From Acidimicrobiia bacterium (lineage in GTDB: Bacteria; Actinomycetota; Acidimicrobiia; Spongiisociales; Spongiisociaceae), in NCBI GenBank assembly GCA_022827785.1, contig JAJEIM010000030.1:62001-126000 (forward strand): a DNA stretch of 64,000 bases, in the 5' to 3' direction. Below the pieces are notes generated by a model. It saw only the letters and a list, made by a program, of their open reading frames with translations. It did not search any database and was not told where the DNA came from. Every line of letters begins with the position of its first letter. Positions within the stretch are counted from its first letter, which is position 1. The position numbers and the translations under genes were made by a program. Positions 23,717-32,054 of this stretch are shown one piece after another.

Positions 23717-24769
23717 TCAGAGTCCCGAGCGGCCGAGCGCTCCCAACCCGCCGGTGCTCCGTCCCTCGAGCCGGCGCCCGATGGAGTCGAGGCTGGCGGC
23801 CACCACGAGCGCCGCGCCGGCGCTCACCCGGAACCAGAAGGGCGCCACGCCGAACAGGAGCAGCCCGTTGTTCAGGAGCCCGACGAACAGCACGCCGGCA
23901 ATGACTCCGATCAGCGAGCCCCGCCCGCCACCGAATGCCACTCCGCCGAGCAGCACGGCGCTCAGGACGTTCAACTCCAGACCATCCCCCGTGAGCGGTG
24001 GCGCTGCGTCGAGCCTCGAGACGAGGATCATGGCGCCCACCGCGCTGCCCGCCCCGGTCGCCATGTAGAGGTACACGGGAATGGCCTTGATCCGGATCCC
24101 CGCCCTGAACGCCGCTCTCGCGTTGACGCCGATCGCCACCACGTAGCGGCCCCATCTGGTCTTGTAGAGGAATATCGCCCCGAGCAGGACGGTCACCGCG
24201 GCGATGGCGACCGGAACGGGTATCTCCAGCCACCGGACCCGACCCCGACCGAGGATGGCGAACGTGTCGCCGAATCCCGACGCCGTCCGTCCCTCGCTCA
24301 CCACGAAGACCAGCCCGCGGACCCCCGTGAAGAAACCCAGGGTCACCACGATCGGCGACATTCCTAGCGGGGAAGCAAGTATCCCCTGCCCGGCGCCGAC
24401 CGCCAGGCCGATCAGCACGGTGATGATCAGAGCCGGCACGATCCCCACTGTCCCCAGGAGCTTTCCAAGGAGAACCGCACACAAGCCGGTGATCGAGCCG
24501 ATCGCGAAGTCGACGTAGCCGGCCATCAGGAGTAGTGCGCTAGGGATGGCCAGGGTGGCGATGACGGCAGTCTGTAACAGGACCAGGCGGAAGTTCGAGA
24601 CGGTGAAGAACCGGTCCGAGAAGATGGAGAAGAAGACGACCTCGATCACCAGCGCCCCGACGATCCCGTTACGGAGGATCTTGGCCCACGTTCCGGCGAT
24701 CTCCTGCTGGTTGTCCCCCAGCATGGACGCGATGCGCGAACGCACCCCTAAGGGCTCACGTCCAGGCAT
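23717..24769 (-). CDS. ABC transporter permease, RbsC-like (sugar-type importer)
   Basis: A 350-residue membrane protein with about 8-10 hydrophobic segments, of the branched-chain/ribose permease family. Diagnostic parts are LLMAGYVDFAIGSITGLCAV (the region that in RbsC reads GGIDLSVG), GFGDTF and the later GVAFGGGRGSLIG coupling-type loop. It acts with the binding protein encoded just upstream and probably with the ATPase at 29029-29877, which is divergent and 3 kb away. The substrate is unknown. Confidence 0.88.
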   Translation of the reverse strand: MPGREPLGVRSRIASMLGDNQQEIAGTWAKILRNGIVGALVIEVVFFSIFSDRFFTVSNFRLVLLQTAVIATLAIPSALLLMAGYVDFAIGSITGLCAVLLGKLLGTVGIVPALIITVLIGLAVGAGQGILASPLGMSPIVVTLGFFTGVRGLVFVVSEGRTASGFGDTFAILGRGRVRWLEIPVPVAIAAVTVLLGAIFLYKTRWGRYVVAIGVNARAAFRAGIRIKAIPVYLYMATGAGSAVGAMILVSRLDAAPPLTGDGLELNVLSAVLLGGVAFGGGRGSLIGVIAGVLFVGLLNNGLLLFGVAPFWFRVSAGAALVVAASLDSIGRRLEGRSTGGLGALGRSGL

Positions 24770-24871
24770 GGAGCTCCGGTCCGGTGGTGGTCATCGCGAA
24801 TAGGCGAGGCGGCCGGCGGGCTGCCATCCAGGCATGCTCGCCGACCGCCCCGGTAACTGGACCCTGGTGAT

Positions 24872-26113
24872 CTAGCCCAGGAATTCCGCGTAGTTCTCCA
24901 GTACCTGCTGCGCGAAGCTCCCCATCCCTGGCGTTATGGCCACGTAGTTGAGTACGAGGCTGGTGGGCGGCTGTCCTTCGAGGATGTTCGCCGGAAGGTC
25001 TGCCACGGCCTTGCCCAACTGGTCGAGGATCAAGGCCCCCGACACCCGGTATATGCCGTACTCATCGGCGCCGGCCAGCAGTTCCAGGGCCTCGTTCTGC
25101 CCATCCATCCCGCCGACGAAGATCTCGCCCGGGTCCCGGCCGTCCTGCTCGATCTGGGTCACGAAGGCCTGGTAGGCGCCGAGCGCTCCGGCGTCGTTGA
25201 TCCCGATGACCATGTTGAGCCCCGGATCAGCCTGGAGGAAGGTCTCCGTCGCTTCCAGCCCGCTGCCCTCGGCAACCGACTCCGCCTCGAGGGGCGCCAC
25301 GCCGGTGGCCTCGGTGATGATCTGGCGGATCGGATCGGTGCGGTCGGTGCATGCCACGCCGCACTGGTCGAACGTGAACAGCGCCCAGGAGAAGGTCGAT
25401 GGATCGCCGGTGAAGTCCTCCTCCAACCAGCGGAGAGCCTCGGCTGCGACCGCACGAGCTCCGTCGATGTTGGCATAAACGATCGACGAGTCACCACCCG
25501 GGATCGCCGTCGAATAACCGACGATCACGATGCCGGCATCCTTGGCCGACTGGACCACGGGAAGGTACGGGTCCACCCCGCACAGGGGGAGGAACACGAT
25601 GGCGTCGACACCGGCGGCCACGAAGCCCTCGATGTCCTGGACCTGCTTCTCGCAGTCGCCGTTCGCGGAGCCTTCGATCCACTCGTAACCGCGCCTCTCG
25701 GCCTCGAGCCTGGCCGGGTCGGCCACGATCGGATAGATCCCGGAACCCTCGTTGCCGTAGCTGAACGCGATGGTGCCCCTGCTCTCCGGCTCGGCCATCG
25801 CCTGCTCTGCCGCTGCCAGGGCAGCCTCCGCATCGGCCAGCGCGGCTTGGGAAGCCTCATCACCCTCCATTGCGGCGGCGGCCGCTGCCTGGGCGGCCTC
25901 CAGTTCGGCTTGAGCCGTGGCCAGCGCCGCGGCAGCCGCGTCGGCTTCTGCCTTGGCCGCAGACGCTTCGGCCTCCGCAGCCGCAGCCTGCGCTTGGGCA
26001 GCAGCGGCTTCGCCCGCCGACGTCGTGTCGACTTCCTCGGCACCGCATGCCGCGGCCACCAGAGCCAGGACTAGTAACAGTCCCAACAACCTCCAAGTCC
26101 TGACCATTCTCAT
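24872..26113 (-). CDS. periplasmic sugar-type substrate-binding lipoprotein with an N-terminal Ala-rich coiled-coil spacer
   Basis: A 413-residue lipoprotein. The signal peptide ends with a lipobox, ALVAAAC, giving lipidated Cys23. Residues 30-115 or so are an Ala/Glu/Gln-rich helical repeat, predicted coiled coil, which is unusual between lipid anchor and ligand domain. The RbsB-like periplasmic-binding domain (about 118-413) has TIAFSYGNEGSGIYPIV, DAIVFLPLCGVDPYL and GINDAGALGAYQA. It feeds the permease at 23717-24769, whose gene starts 102 bases downstream. Two Met codons at residues 1 and 3 are possible starts. A pair of Cys near the middle (DQCGVACTDRT) may form a disulfide. Confidence 0.87.
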   Translation of the reverse strand: MRMVRTWRLLGLLLVLALVAAACGAEEVDTTSAGEAAAAQAQAAAAEAEASAAKAEADAAAAALATAQAELEAAQAAAAAAMEGDEASQAALADAEAALAAAEQAMAEPESRGTIAFSYGNEGSGIYPIVADPARLEAERRGYEWIEGSANGDCEKQVQDIEGFVAAGVDAIVFLPLCGVDPYLPVVQSAKDAGIVIVGYSTAIPGGDSSIVYANIDGARAVAAEALRWLEEDFTGDPSTFSWALFTFDQCGVACTDRTDPIRQIITEATGVAPLEAESVAEGSGLEATETFLQADPGLNMVIGINDAGALGAYQAFVTQIEQDGRDPGEIFVGGMDGQNEALELLAGADEYGIYRVSGALILDQLGKAVADLPANILEGQPPTSLVLNYVAITPGMGSFAQQVLENYAEFLG

Positions 26114-26315
26114 AGCTCCCTCCTAATCGCCCGCATGATCACTGCGTGTAGCACCCGATGGCGCTCGCTCTAACTTAGTGTCGCGGACCTCTGGGCGTCC
26201 ACAAGGATGGCTGACCAATTCGGATTCCCGAACCGGATGGGACCGATCTGCATCCGGTCACTCAGGCCCGCTCCGGCCACAGGCTTCATTCCCGAGGACC
26301 CGGCCAACCAGCGGA

Positions 26316-27125
26316 TCAGTTCTCTCGACGTCTGGCCAGCCAGTCGAGAGTCACCCGGTTGAAGGTCTCGGGATCCTGCATACCGAACAGGTGCGACCCG
26401 CCCGGGAAGACGACGAGTTCAGAATCAGGTATCCCGTCGGCGAGTTCACGGCTGAAATACGGCGGCAGGCACATATCGAGTTCCCCCACCGTCACCAGCG
26501 TGGGAGCCCTTACGAGCGCCAGGCGGTCCGCCTCGTCGTGCGTGAGGTTGGCCTCGATCTGGCCGGCCAATCCCTCGATGGGGGACGAGTTGGCCTTCAT
26601 GCGTTCGAGGATCTCCAGAGCCAGGTCATAGTTCTCCGTCAGGAAGTCGGGCGGGAACAGGTAGAGCAGCGCCGCTTCGTAATAGAAGTCGAGGCCGCCC
26701 TCCTCCAGGAACCGTCCGAGCAGCGACAGGTACATCCTGGCGTAGCCATGGGTCTTCGCCCAGGCGCCGTGGAGTTGTAGCGTCGTCACCCGCTCGGGGA
26801 AGTCGATCGCCAGCCTGAGCGAGATCGCCCCCCCGAGCGACATGCCCGACAGATGGCAGGACTCGATCCCGAGATGGTCAAGGAGGGCGATCGTGTCGTC
26901 GACCATCATCGGGACGGTGTAGGGACCCGGCGGTGCCGAGCTCCGTCCCGACCCACGATTGTCGAATATCAGGCACCGGTACCGGTGCTGGTATTCCTCG
27001 ACCTGGGGAAGCCAGCGGGAGCCGTCGGCACCGGTGCCGCGCACGAACACCACGGGTGGGCCGTCGGCGGTCCCATGCCACTCGTAGTAGAGGGCGACGC
27101 CCGTGTTAAGTTCAGCTACGGGCAT
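26316..27125 (-). CDS. alpha/beta hydrolase
   Basis: A 269-residue alpha/beta-hydrolase-fold protein. The nucleophile elbow is SGMSLGGAISL (Ser in GMSLGG). An oxyanion-region motif is VVFVRGTGADGSRW, the acid is probably Asp in VGELDMCLPP, and the catalytic His is in FPGGSHLFGM. Length fits esterases, lactonases and C-C hydrolases of meta cleavage. It follows the amidase gene by 29 bases on the same strand and probably belongs to the cupin-amidase-hydrolase operon. The substrate is unknown. Confidence 0.87.
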   Translation of the reverse strand: MPVAELNTGVALYYEWHGTADGPPVVFVRGTGADGSRWLPQVEEYQHRYRCLIFDNRGSGRSSAPPGPYTVPMMVDDTIALLDHLGIESCHLSGMSLGGAISLRLAIDFPERVTTLQLHGAWAKTHGYARMYLSLLGRFLEEGGLDFYYEAALLYLFPPDFLTENYDLALEILERMKANSSPIEGLAGQIEANLTHDEADRLALVRAPTLVTVGELDMCLPPYFSRELADGIPDSELVVFPGGSHLFGMQDPETFNRVTLDWLARRREN

Positions 27126-27154
27126 GAGACCTCCCGGTCACGAGCGGCCACATC

Positions 27155-28570
27155 CTACAAACCGGCGATCGGTGGGAAGCCGGGGCTCGGGACGACCGCG
27201 GCGGCGCCGGCCGCCGCATCCATCACCGCATTTTCCGACCGGCCCGGTCCGGTCAGCTGCAGACCCAGTGGAAGCCCGTCACTGTCCCGACCGTTCGGTA
27301 CCGCGCACACGGGAAGCCCGAACAGGTCCTGGGCAACGGTGTAGTCCATCACCACATCACGGAAGGGGGCCTCCCCGGCGCCGTCGGACGAGAGGTCCGG
27401 CTCCGAGGTCGTGGACGGCCCGCCTGCCGTGATGGGGGTCATGACCACATCCACCTCGTCGAACAGTCGGTCAAAACGGTGCCGGAGAGCGCGCTTGGCA
27501 TCCAGGGCGGACAGGTAGCCGGCCAGGCTGATGTCCGCCGACATTTCTAGCCGTCCCCTCACGTCGGCGCCGTACTCGGAGGCCCGCCGGGGAAAGATCC
27601 CCATGACCGACGAGTGAACTTGGTGCGCCTCGGCCATCTGGATGGTGGCGAAGGTCGGCCGGATCTCCTCCGCTCCCGGGAAGCTGAGATCGACGAGGAG
27701 GGCGCCTGCCTCCGACATGGCGTCGGTGGCTGCATCGAACCGGGCCTGGTGATCCGACCGGAGTGGCCGGGGATGGAGGTCGGCGACCAGTCCTACCCGG
27801 ACACCGGCCAGCGAGTGCTTCACGGAGTCCGAAGGCGGGGGGTCTGGCAGGGTGCTTGGATCCGAAGGGTCGTATCCGGCCATGGCCGCCAGCCCGATCG
27901 CCAGATCCGGGACCGTTCGGGCGAGGGGTCCCGGGTGGTCCAGGGACGGAGCGAGCGACACCGCGCCTCGCTTGGATACCCGGCCGTAGGTGGGTTTGAT
28001 CCCGGCAATCCCGCAGAAGCACGCCGGTATCCGGATAGAGCCACCGGTGTCGCTCCCGAGTGCCAGCGGCACCATGCCGGCCGCCAGCGCCGCCGCCGAT
28101 CCCCCGCTCGATCCTCCCGGAACGCGGTCCGTGTTCCAGGGGTTCAGGGTGCTTCCGAGCGTCGCATGCTGGGTGGTGATGCCCCAGCCGAACTCGTGCG
28201 AGCGGGTGGTACCGACCACGATGGCCCCGGCCTCGCGCCAGCGCGCCACCGCGGCCGCATCGGACGGCGCGATACGGTCCAGAAGGATCGTGGACCCGTA
28301 GCAGCCCACCGCGCCCCCTACGTCGAAGAGTTCCTTGATGGCGACGGGAACGCCGTGCAGCGGACCCGCCCATTCTCCCCTGGCGAGCTCGTCGCTACGC
28401 CGCCGGGCTTCGTCGACAGCTCGCTCGTGAAGAACCTCGCGGAAGGCGCCGATGGAATGGTCCAGGAGCTCTATCCGCCGGAGGGACGATTCGACAACCT
28501 CGAGGGGTGAGGCCTCACCCCTCCGGTAGGCGTGGAGTAACTGCGTGGCTGAGTATTGCCAGAGGTCCAC
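27155..28570 (-). CDS. amidase (amidase signature family)
   Basis: A 471-residue amidase-signature enzyme. The Ser-cisSer-Lys triad is visible: Lys in VPVAIKELFDVGG, and the Gly/Ser-rich core VPGGSSGGSAAALAAG followed by GSDTGGSIRIPA, which carries the nucleophilic Ser. It hydrolyses a carboxamide or related C-N bond. The start is placed at GTG 28570, one base after the cupin stop; an open frame extends further upstream but runs through the cupin gene. The family also includes GatA, but the lack of gatB/gatC and the catabolic neighbours favour a stand-alone amidase. Confidence 0.9.
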   Translation of the reverse strand: MDLWQYSATQLLHAYRRGEASPLEVVESSLRRIELLDHSIGAFREVLHERAVDEARRRSDELARGEWAGPLHGVPVAIKELFDVGGAVGCYGSTILLDRIAPSDAAAVARWREAGAIVVGTTRSHEFGWGITTQHATLGSTLNPWNTDRVPGGSSGGSAAALAAGMVPLALGSDTGGSIRIPACFCGIAGIKPTYGRVSKRGAVSLAPSLDHPGPLARTVPDLAIGLAAMAGYDPSDPSTLPDPPPSDSVKHSLAGVRVGLVADLHPRPLRSDHQARFDAATDAMSEAGALLVDLSFPGAEEIRPTFATIQMAEAHQVHSSVMGIFPRRASEYGADVRGRLEMSADISLAGYLSALDAKRALRHRFDRLFDEVDVVMTPITAGGPSTTSEPDLSSDGAGEAPFRDVVMDYTVAQDLFGLPVCAVPNGRDSDGLPLGLQLTGPGRSENAVMDAAAGAAAVVPSPGFPPIAGL

Positions 28571-28571
28571 G

Positions 28572-28967
28572 TCAGAGATCGCTCGCCGCGACGTAGCCGG
28601 CGTCTTCGAGGCTTCCTGCTCCGCCCAGGACCCAGTAGATGACCAGCTCCTCGGCACCGACCGACTCGGCGCCGTGGAGGGTGTTGCGAGGGATGAAGAT
28701 GATGTCGCCCGGCCCCACGTCGTACCAGCGGTCACCCACCAGATGGCGGCCCCGGCCCGACTGGACGATCACGACTTCCTCCGCGTTCGGGTGCAGGTGG
28801 ATCTCGTGGGTTCCGCCGTGGGCCGGATAGATCGTCTGTCCCACTCCGGTGAGTTCCGCGCCGTTGCGTTCCCCGCTCACCAGCCACCGAACGTCCAGGT
28901 GGCTGAAGGCCGTTCCCGAGAGGTCGGACGGCGGGGTGGTGTCGGATCGAACGACGTATTCCGGCAC
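28572..28967 (-). CDS. cupin-domain protein
   Basis: A 131-residue single cupin. Motif 1 is GGTHEIHLHPNAEEVVIVQSG (cited here as EIHLHPNAEE), with His-x-His and Glu. Motif 2 lies around VGPGDIIFIPRNTLHG, with the last His. The four ligands suggest a metal-binding cupin, enzyme or ligand sensor. It starts at GTG with an AAAGGAGG site. That Shine-Dalgarno is one arm of a perfect inverted repeat (28973-28990), so its translation could be controlled. It is first in the leftward cupin-amidase-hydrolase unit. Confidence 0.85.
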   Translation of the reverse strand: MPEYVVRSDTTPPSDLSGTAFSHLDVRWLVSGERNGAELTGVGQTIYPAHGGTHEIHLHPNAEEVVIVQSGRGRHLVGDRWYDVGPGDIIFIPRNTLHGAESVGAEELVIYWVLGGAGSLEDAGYVAASDL

Positions 28968-28972
28968 TCGGA

Positions 28973-28990
28973 CCTCCTTTCATAAGGAGG
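28973..28990. promoter_or_regulatory. perfect inverted repeat containing the cupin Shine-Dalgarno
   Basis: CCTCCTT, TCAT and AAGGAGG form a 7-bp perfect inverted repeat with a 4-base loop. On the minus strand the second arm is the cupin gene's ribosome-binding site, so a transcript that includes both arms would hide it in a hairpin. On the plus strand the same AAGGAGG lies 38 bases before the ABC ATPase start, too far to serve it. It could also be a DNA operator in this 61-base divergent promoter region. Confidence 0.55.
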
Positions 28991-29028
28991 GATATACTCT
29001 AAATCGCCTCCGGACAGGCGAGCTTGCG

Positions 29029-29877
29029 ATGGTAAAGAACCAAGACCCACCCGCCTCCGGCGGCAACGGGGGTGGCCTCAGCCAGCCGGACGGGTCGGTT
29101 GCGCTCGAAGTCCGCTCCCTGTCCAAATCCTTCGGGGCTGTCCACGCCGCGAGGGAGGTCAGTTTCGAGATCCGGCGCGGCGAAGTTCTCGGACTACTCG
29201 GCGACAACGGGGCCGGGAAGACCACGGTCGTGAACTGTGTCTCGGGCGGGCTCACCCCCGACTCGGGGGACATCCTTATCAACGGTTCCATCGTGTCCGT
29301 AGAGAACCCTGAGGCCGCCCACAGGCTCGGCGTGGAGACGGTCCACCAGGACCTGTCACTGGTGGACACGCTCGATGTCGCCACCAACCTTTTCCTGAAC
29401 CGGGAGCACACCTTCCGGTGGGGAGTGTTCGGGTGGCTGGGATGGCTCGACCGCCGCCGCATGTACAGGGAGTCCCGAGAGATACTCGACCGGCTGAGCA
29501 TCGATATCCCATCGGTGCGCCAGCCCGTCGACAAGCTGTCCGGAGGCCAGCGCCAGGCGGTGGCGGTCGGCCGGGCCGTGGCGTGGGGAAACCACATCGT
29601 GGTTCTTGACGAGCCGACAGCCGCTCTCGGGGTCGAGCAGACCCGCCTGGTGCTGGACCTGATCGAGCGCCTGAAGAAGCAAGGTGTCGCGGTACTACTG
29701 GTAAGCCACAACATGCACGACGTCGTCAAGGTGTGCGACCGGGTGGTGGTGCTCCGCCACGGCATGAAGGTGGGAGAGCTCGGAAGCATGCAGGGAGTCA
29801 CTCCCCGCCACCTCGTCGACATGATCACCGGCGTGGCGCTCGGTGAACTCGACACCGCCCGGCACGCTGATGCGTAG
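29029..29877 (+). CDS. ABC transporter ATP-binding protein, sugar-type (single domain)
   Basis: A 282-residue ATPase with one nucleotide-binding domain: Walker A LLGDNGAGKTTVVN, signature LSGGQRQAVAVGRA, Walker B HIVVLDEPTAAL and the switch His in LVSHNMHD. Ribose-type importers normally carry two such domains fused in one RbsA; this is a half-size, FrcA-like form. It probably powers the permease at 23717-24769, but the genes are divergent and about 4 kb apart. ATG 29029 is the first good start; the strong AAGGAGG at 28984-28990 has no start codon at proper spacing. Confidence 0.88.
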   Translation: MVKNQDPPASGGNGGGLSQPDGSVALEVRSLSKSFGAVHAAREVSFEIRRGEVLGLLGDNGAGKTTVVNCVSGGLTPDSGDILINGSIVSVENPEAAHRLGVETVHQDLSLVDTLDVATNLFLNREHTFRWGVFGWLGWLDRRRMYRESREILDRLSIDIPSVRQPVDKLSGGQRQAVAVGRAVAWGNHIVVLDEPTAALGVEQTRLVLDLIERLKKQGVAVLLVSHNMHDVVKVCDRVVVLRHGMKVGELGSMQGVTPRHLVDMITGVALGELDTARHADA

Positions 29878-29902
29878 TGACAGCTAGGAAGGGAATCGAA
29901 CC

Positions 29903-30751
29903 GTGGCAACGATGTTGATGGGCTACGACACGGAATACCACGCCATCGGCGAGAACCTGGCGCGGGGCGGCGGGGAGAGCTTCTACGGCTCCCTGCCCGA
30001 CGACGCCACCGAGGCGGGGATCGACATCATCACCGCCAACCACGAGGCCCTTGGCGTCACCGGCACGCTGTTCGTGTGCGGCCGGACCTTGCTCCACTGC
30101 CTCCCTGCTCTCAAGAAGGCGGCTGCCAACCCGGTGCTCGACATCCAGCAGCACACGTACAGCCACATCCTGTTCAAGGACGACACCTGGCGGGGAGGCC
30201 TGTTCCCGCAGGCGCCGACCGAAGCGCTCTCCCATGAGTTGGGGGCGACATCGGCTCTCATCAAGCAGCACCTGGGTACGGACTGCATCGGGCTGCGCAC
30301 CCCGCACGGCTACTACCTCGGCCTGTCCGACCGGCCTGATCGGCTCCAACTCCTCGAGGACACCGGCATCGAGTATGTCAGCTCGTGGGGCCGAAACTCG
30401 GAACACGACAACCCCTCACCCCTCGATGTCCAGCCCTTCTGGTACGGGGAGCAGGGATTCCCCGACATCCTGGAACTGCCCTTCCAGCACTGGCTGGACG
30501 GTTTCTGGTTCGAGGAGTACGGCATCGACCGGGGCCCCGAGTTCCTCGAAGTCCTCAAGGAGGGGGTGGACGAGATCGTCGAGAAGGACCTGGTCTACGG
30601 TGCGTGCTTCCACGAATGGGCGATGATCCGCTACAACGAGGCGGAGACCGGCTGGGCTAGGGGAGTTATGGAGTACGCGCTGGAGCAGGGTGTCGAGGTC
30701 ATGTCCTACACGGACTACTACAACCGGGTTAGCCAGCAGCGAGGATCGTGA
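29903..30751 (+). CDS. polysaccharide deacetylase (NodB-homology) family hydrolase
   Basis: A 282-residue NodB-like protein starting at GTG. Metal-binding residues are recognisable as Asp in MGYDTEYH, the His pair in QQHTYSHI and the RTPHGYY motif. It lacks a signal peptide, so it is probably cytoplasmic. Cytoplasmic NodB-fold enzymes such as the PuuE-type allantoinases cut C-N bonds in small cyclic amides. Given the neighbouring amidase, amidohydrolase and cupins, a small-molecule amide is a better guess than polysaccharide (inference). It follows the ABC ATPase by 25 bases. Confidence 0.82.
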   Translation: MATMLMGYDTEYHAIGENLARGGGESFYGSLPDDATEAGIDIITANHEALGVTGTLFVCGRTLLHCLPALKKAAANPVLDIQQHTYSHILFKDDTWRGGLFPQAPTEALSHELGATSALIKQHLGTDCIGLRTPHGYYLGLSDRPDRLQLLEDTGIEYVSSWGRNSEHDNPSPLDVQPFWYGEQGFPDILELPFQHWLDGFWFEEYGIDRGPEFLEVLKEGVDEIVEKDLVYGACFHEWAMIRYNEAETGWARGVMEYALEQGVEVMSYTDYYNRVSQQRGS

Positions 30752-31117
30752 GTGCTGAGGCGCATGATCCGGGGCCGGCTGCTGTTACTGATCCTGATCT
30801 TGCTGCTTACCGCCTCCTGTTACCTGCCGCGCTCCGACGTCGAACGTGACGTCGAGACGTTCATACTGGCGAGCGTCTCGCAGTGTTCGTCGGACTCGGT
30901 GGGGGGTATGTTGCGGAACGACGCCGATGTCGCGGTGCGGCTCGAACTCCTCGCGATGTGGCTGGACCTCTCCAGCGAGGTCTACCACGAGGTCGAGTTC
31001 ACGGTGGACAGGGTCGAAGCGGAGAGCGAACTGCCATACTCGGTCGCGGCCGGGGCCCCGGTGGACCCCCCGCTGCTATGCACCGTGGAAACGTCATCCG
31101 TAGAAGTCATCGAGTGA
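30752..31117 (+). CDS. small putative lipoprotein, function unknown
   Basis: A 121-residue protein starting at a GTG directly after the deacetylase stop; an ATG at 30764 is also possible. A basic N-terminus is followed by a hydrophobic run and a lipobox, LLLTASC. The mature part is short and acidic with two further Cys (SVSQCSSD and LLCTVE) that could form a disulfide. I do not recognise a domain. Its position suggests it belongs to the same operon. Confidence 0.65.
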   Translation: MLRRMIRGRLLLLILILLLTASCYLPRSDVERDVETFILASVSQCSSDSVGGMLRNDADVAVRLELLAMWLDLSSEVYHEVEFTVDRVEAESELPYSVAAGAPVDPPLLCTVETSSVEVIE

Positions 31118-31164
31118 GTACGTAGGCGCCGTTCAGGAAGATCCGGACGGCAAGGAGGTCAGGC

Positions 31165-32034
31165 ATGCAAACGGTAACCGACGAGGTTCGCTCCAGCGCG
31201 CTCAGCGCCGACGAGCTTCTCGAGTTCCACCACAAGGGATTCCTGCGACCGGGCCGGGTGTTCACCACCGAGCAGGTCGAGACGCTGCGGGACGTGGTGG
31301 AGAGGGCCCGCGTCCTCCAGAGGGGCAAGGGTGAGGAATGGGACCTGCTGGATCCGAACATCTGGCCCGAGGACAGCGTGCTTCCTCCCGAGCCGGGCAA
31401 GTCGGTGGGCTTCCTGTTCAACCTCTGGACATGGGACGAGAACATCCGCATCGTCTCCTTCAACCCGGTCCTGGCCGGGTGGGCGGCCCAGCTGACGGGA
31501 GCGCGGGAGGTCCGCATCCTGGAGGACAACGCCCTGTTCAAGGACCCCGGCAAGGGCGGCAGCCTCAAGTGGCACCAGGACTATCCCTACTGGCCGCTCG
31601 CGCAGCCGAACGCCGTCACCGCCTGGGTGGCGCTCGACGATGTGACCGCCGAGAACGGGGCCATGCAGATGGTGCCCGGAAGCCATGTGATGGGCGAGAC
31701 CCTTCCCGCCGCGTTCGGGACAGGATCGACCTACCTGCAGGAGTTGCGGCCCCCTACCGTCAGGCCGATCGACGATCCGGCCGAGGTGGGCCTGCCGGTG
31801 GAGACGATCACGGTGCCGGCGGGGTCGGTGTCCATGCATCATTGCCTGACCTGGCACGCCTCCCTACCCAATGTCTCGACCATTCCGCGCCGGGCGATAG
31901 TCGTGCGCTTCGTGGCCGACGGCACCCGGTGGTTCGGGAGTAGGCGTTACGAGTTCAACTACTCGGACGACGAGGTGGGAATCGAGATCGGCGACCCGAT
32001 CGGCGGCAAGTACTTCCCGCTCGTTCCGTCCTGA
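31165..32034 (+). CDS. phytanoyl-CoA dioxygenase (PhyH) family Fe(II)/2-oxoglutarate oxygenase
   Basis: A 289-residue PhyH-type oxygenase. The iron-binding His137-x-Asp139 is in LKWHQDYPYW. The distal His is near residue 230 in LTWHASLPN, and the 2-oxoglutarate-binding Arg follows in IPRRAIVVRF. It hydroxylates an aliphatic carbon, with decarboxylation of 2-oxoglutarate. Bacterial members act on many small molecules. It begins a closely spaced run of genes that continues through the lipoyl/E1 genes, and an AGGAGG-like site precedes the ATG. Confidence 0.87.
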   Translation: MQTVTDEVRSSALSADELLEFHHKGFLRPGRVFTTEQVETLRDVVERARVLQRGKGEEWDLLDPNIWPEDSVLPPEPGKSVGFLFNLWTWDENIRIVSFNPVLAGWAAQLTGAREVRILEDNALFKDPGKGGSLKWHQDYPYWPLAQPNAVTAWVALDDVTAENGAMQMVPGSHVMGETLPAAFGTGSTYLQELRPPTVRPIDDPAEVGLPVETITVPAGSVSMHHCLTWHASLPNVSTIPRRAIVVRFVADGTRWFGSRRYEFNYSDDEVGIEIGDPIGGKYFPLVPS

Positions 32035-32054
32035 GACAGCAAGGAGGTAGGACC

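Noticed and set aside
28984-28990. AAGGAGG as ribosome-binding site of the ABC ATPase gene
   Set aside because: No ATG, GTG or TTG lies 5-12 bases downstream in frame; the first usable start is 38 bases away.
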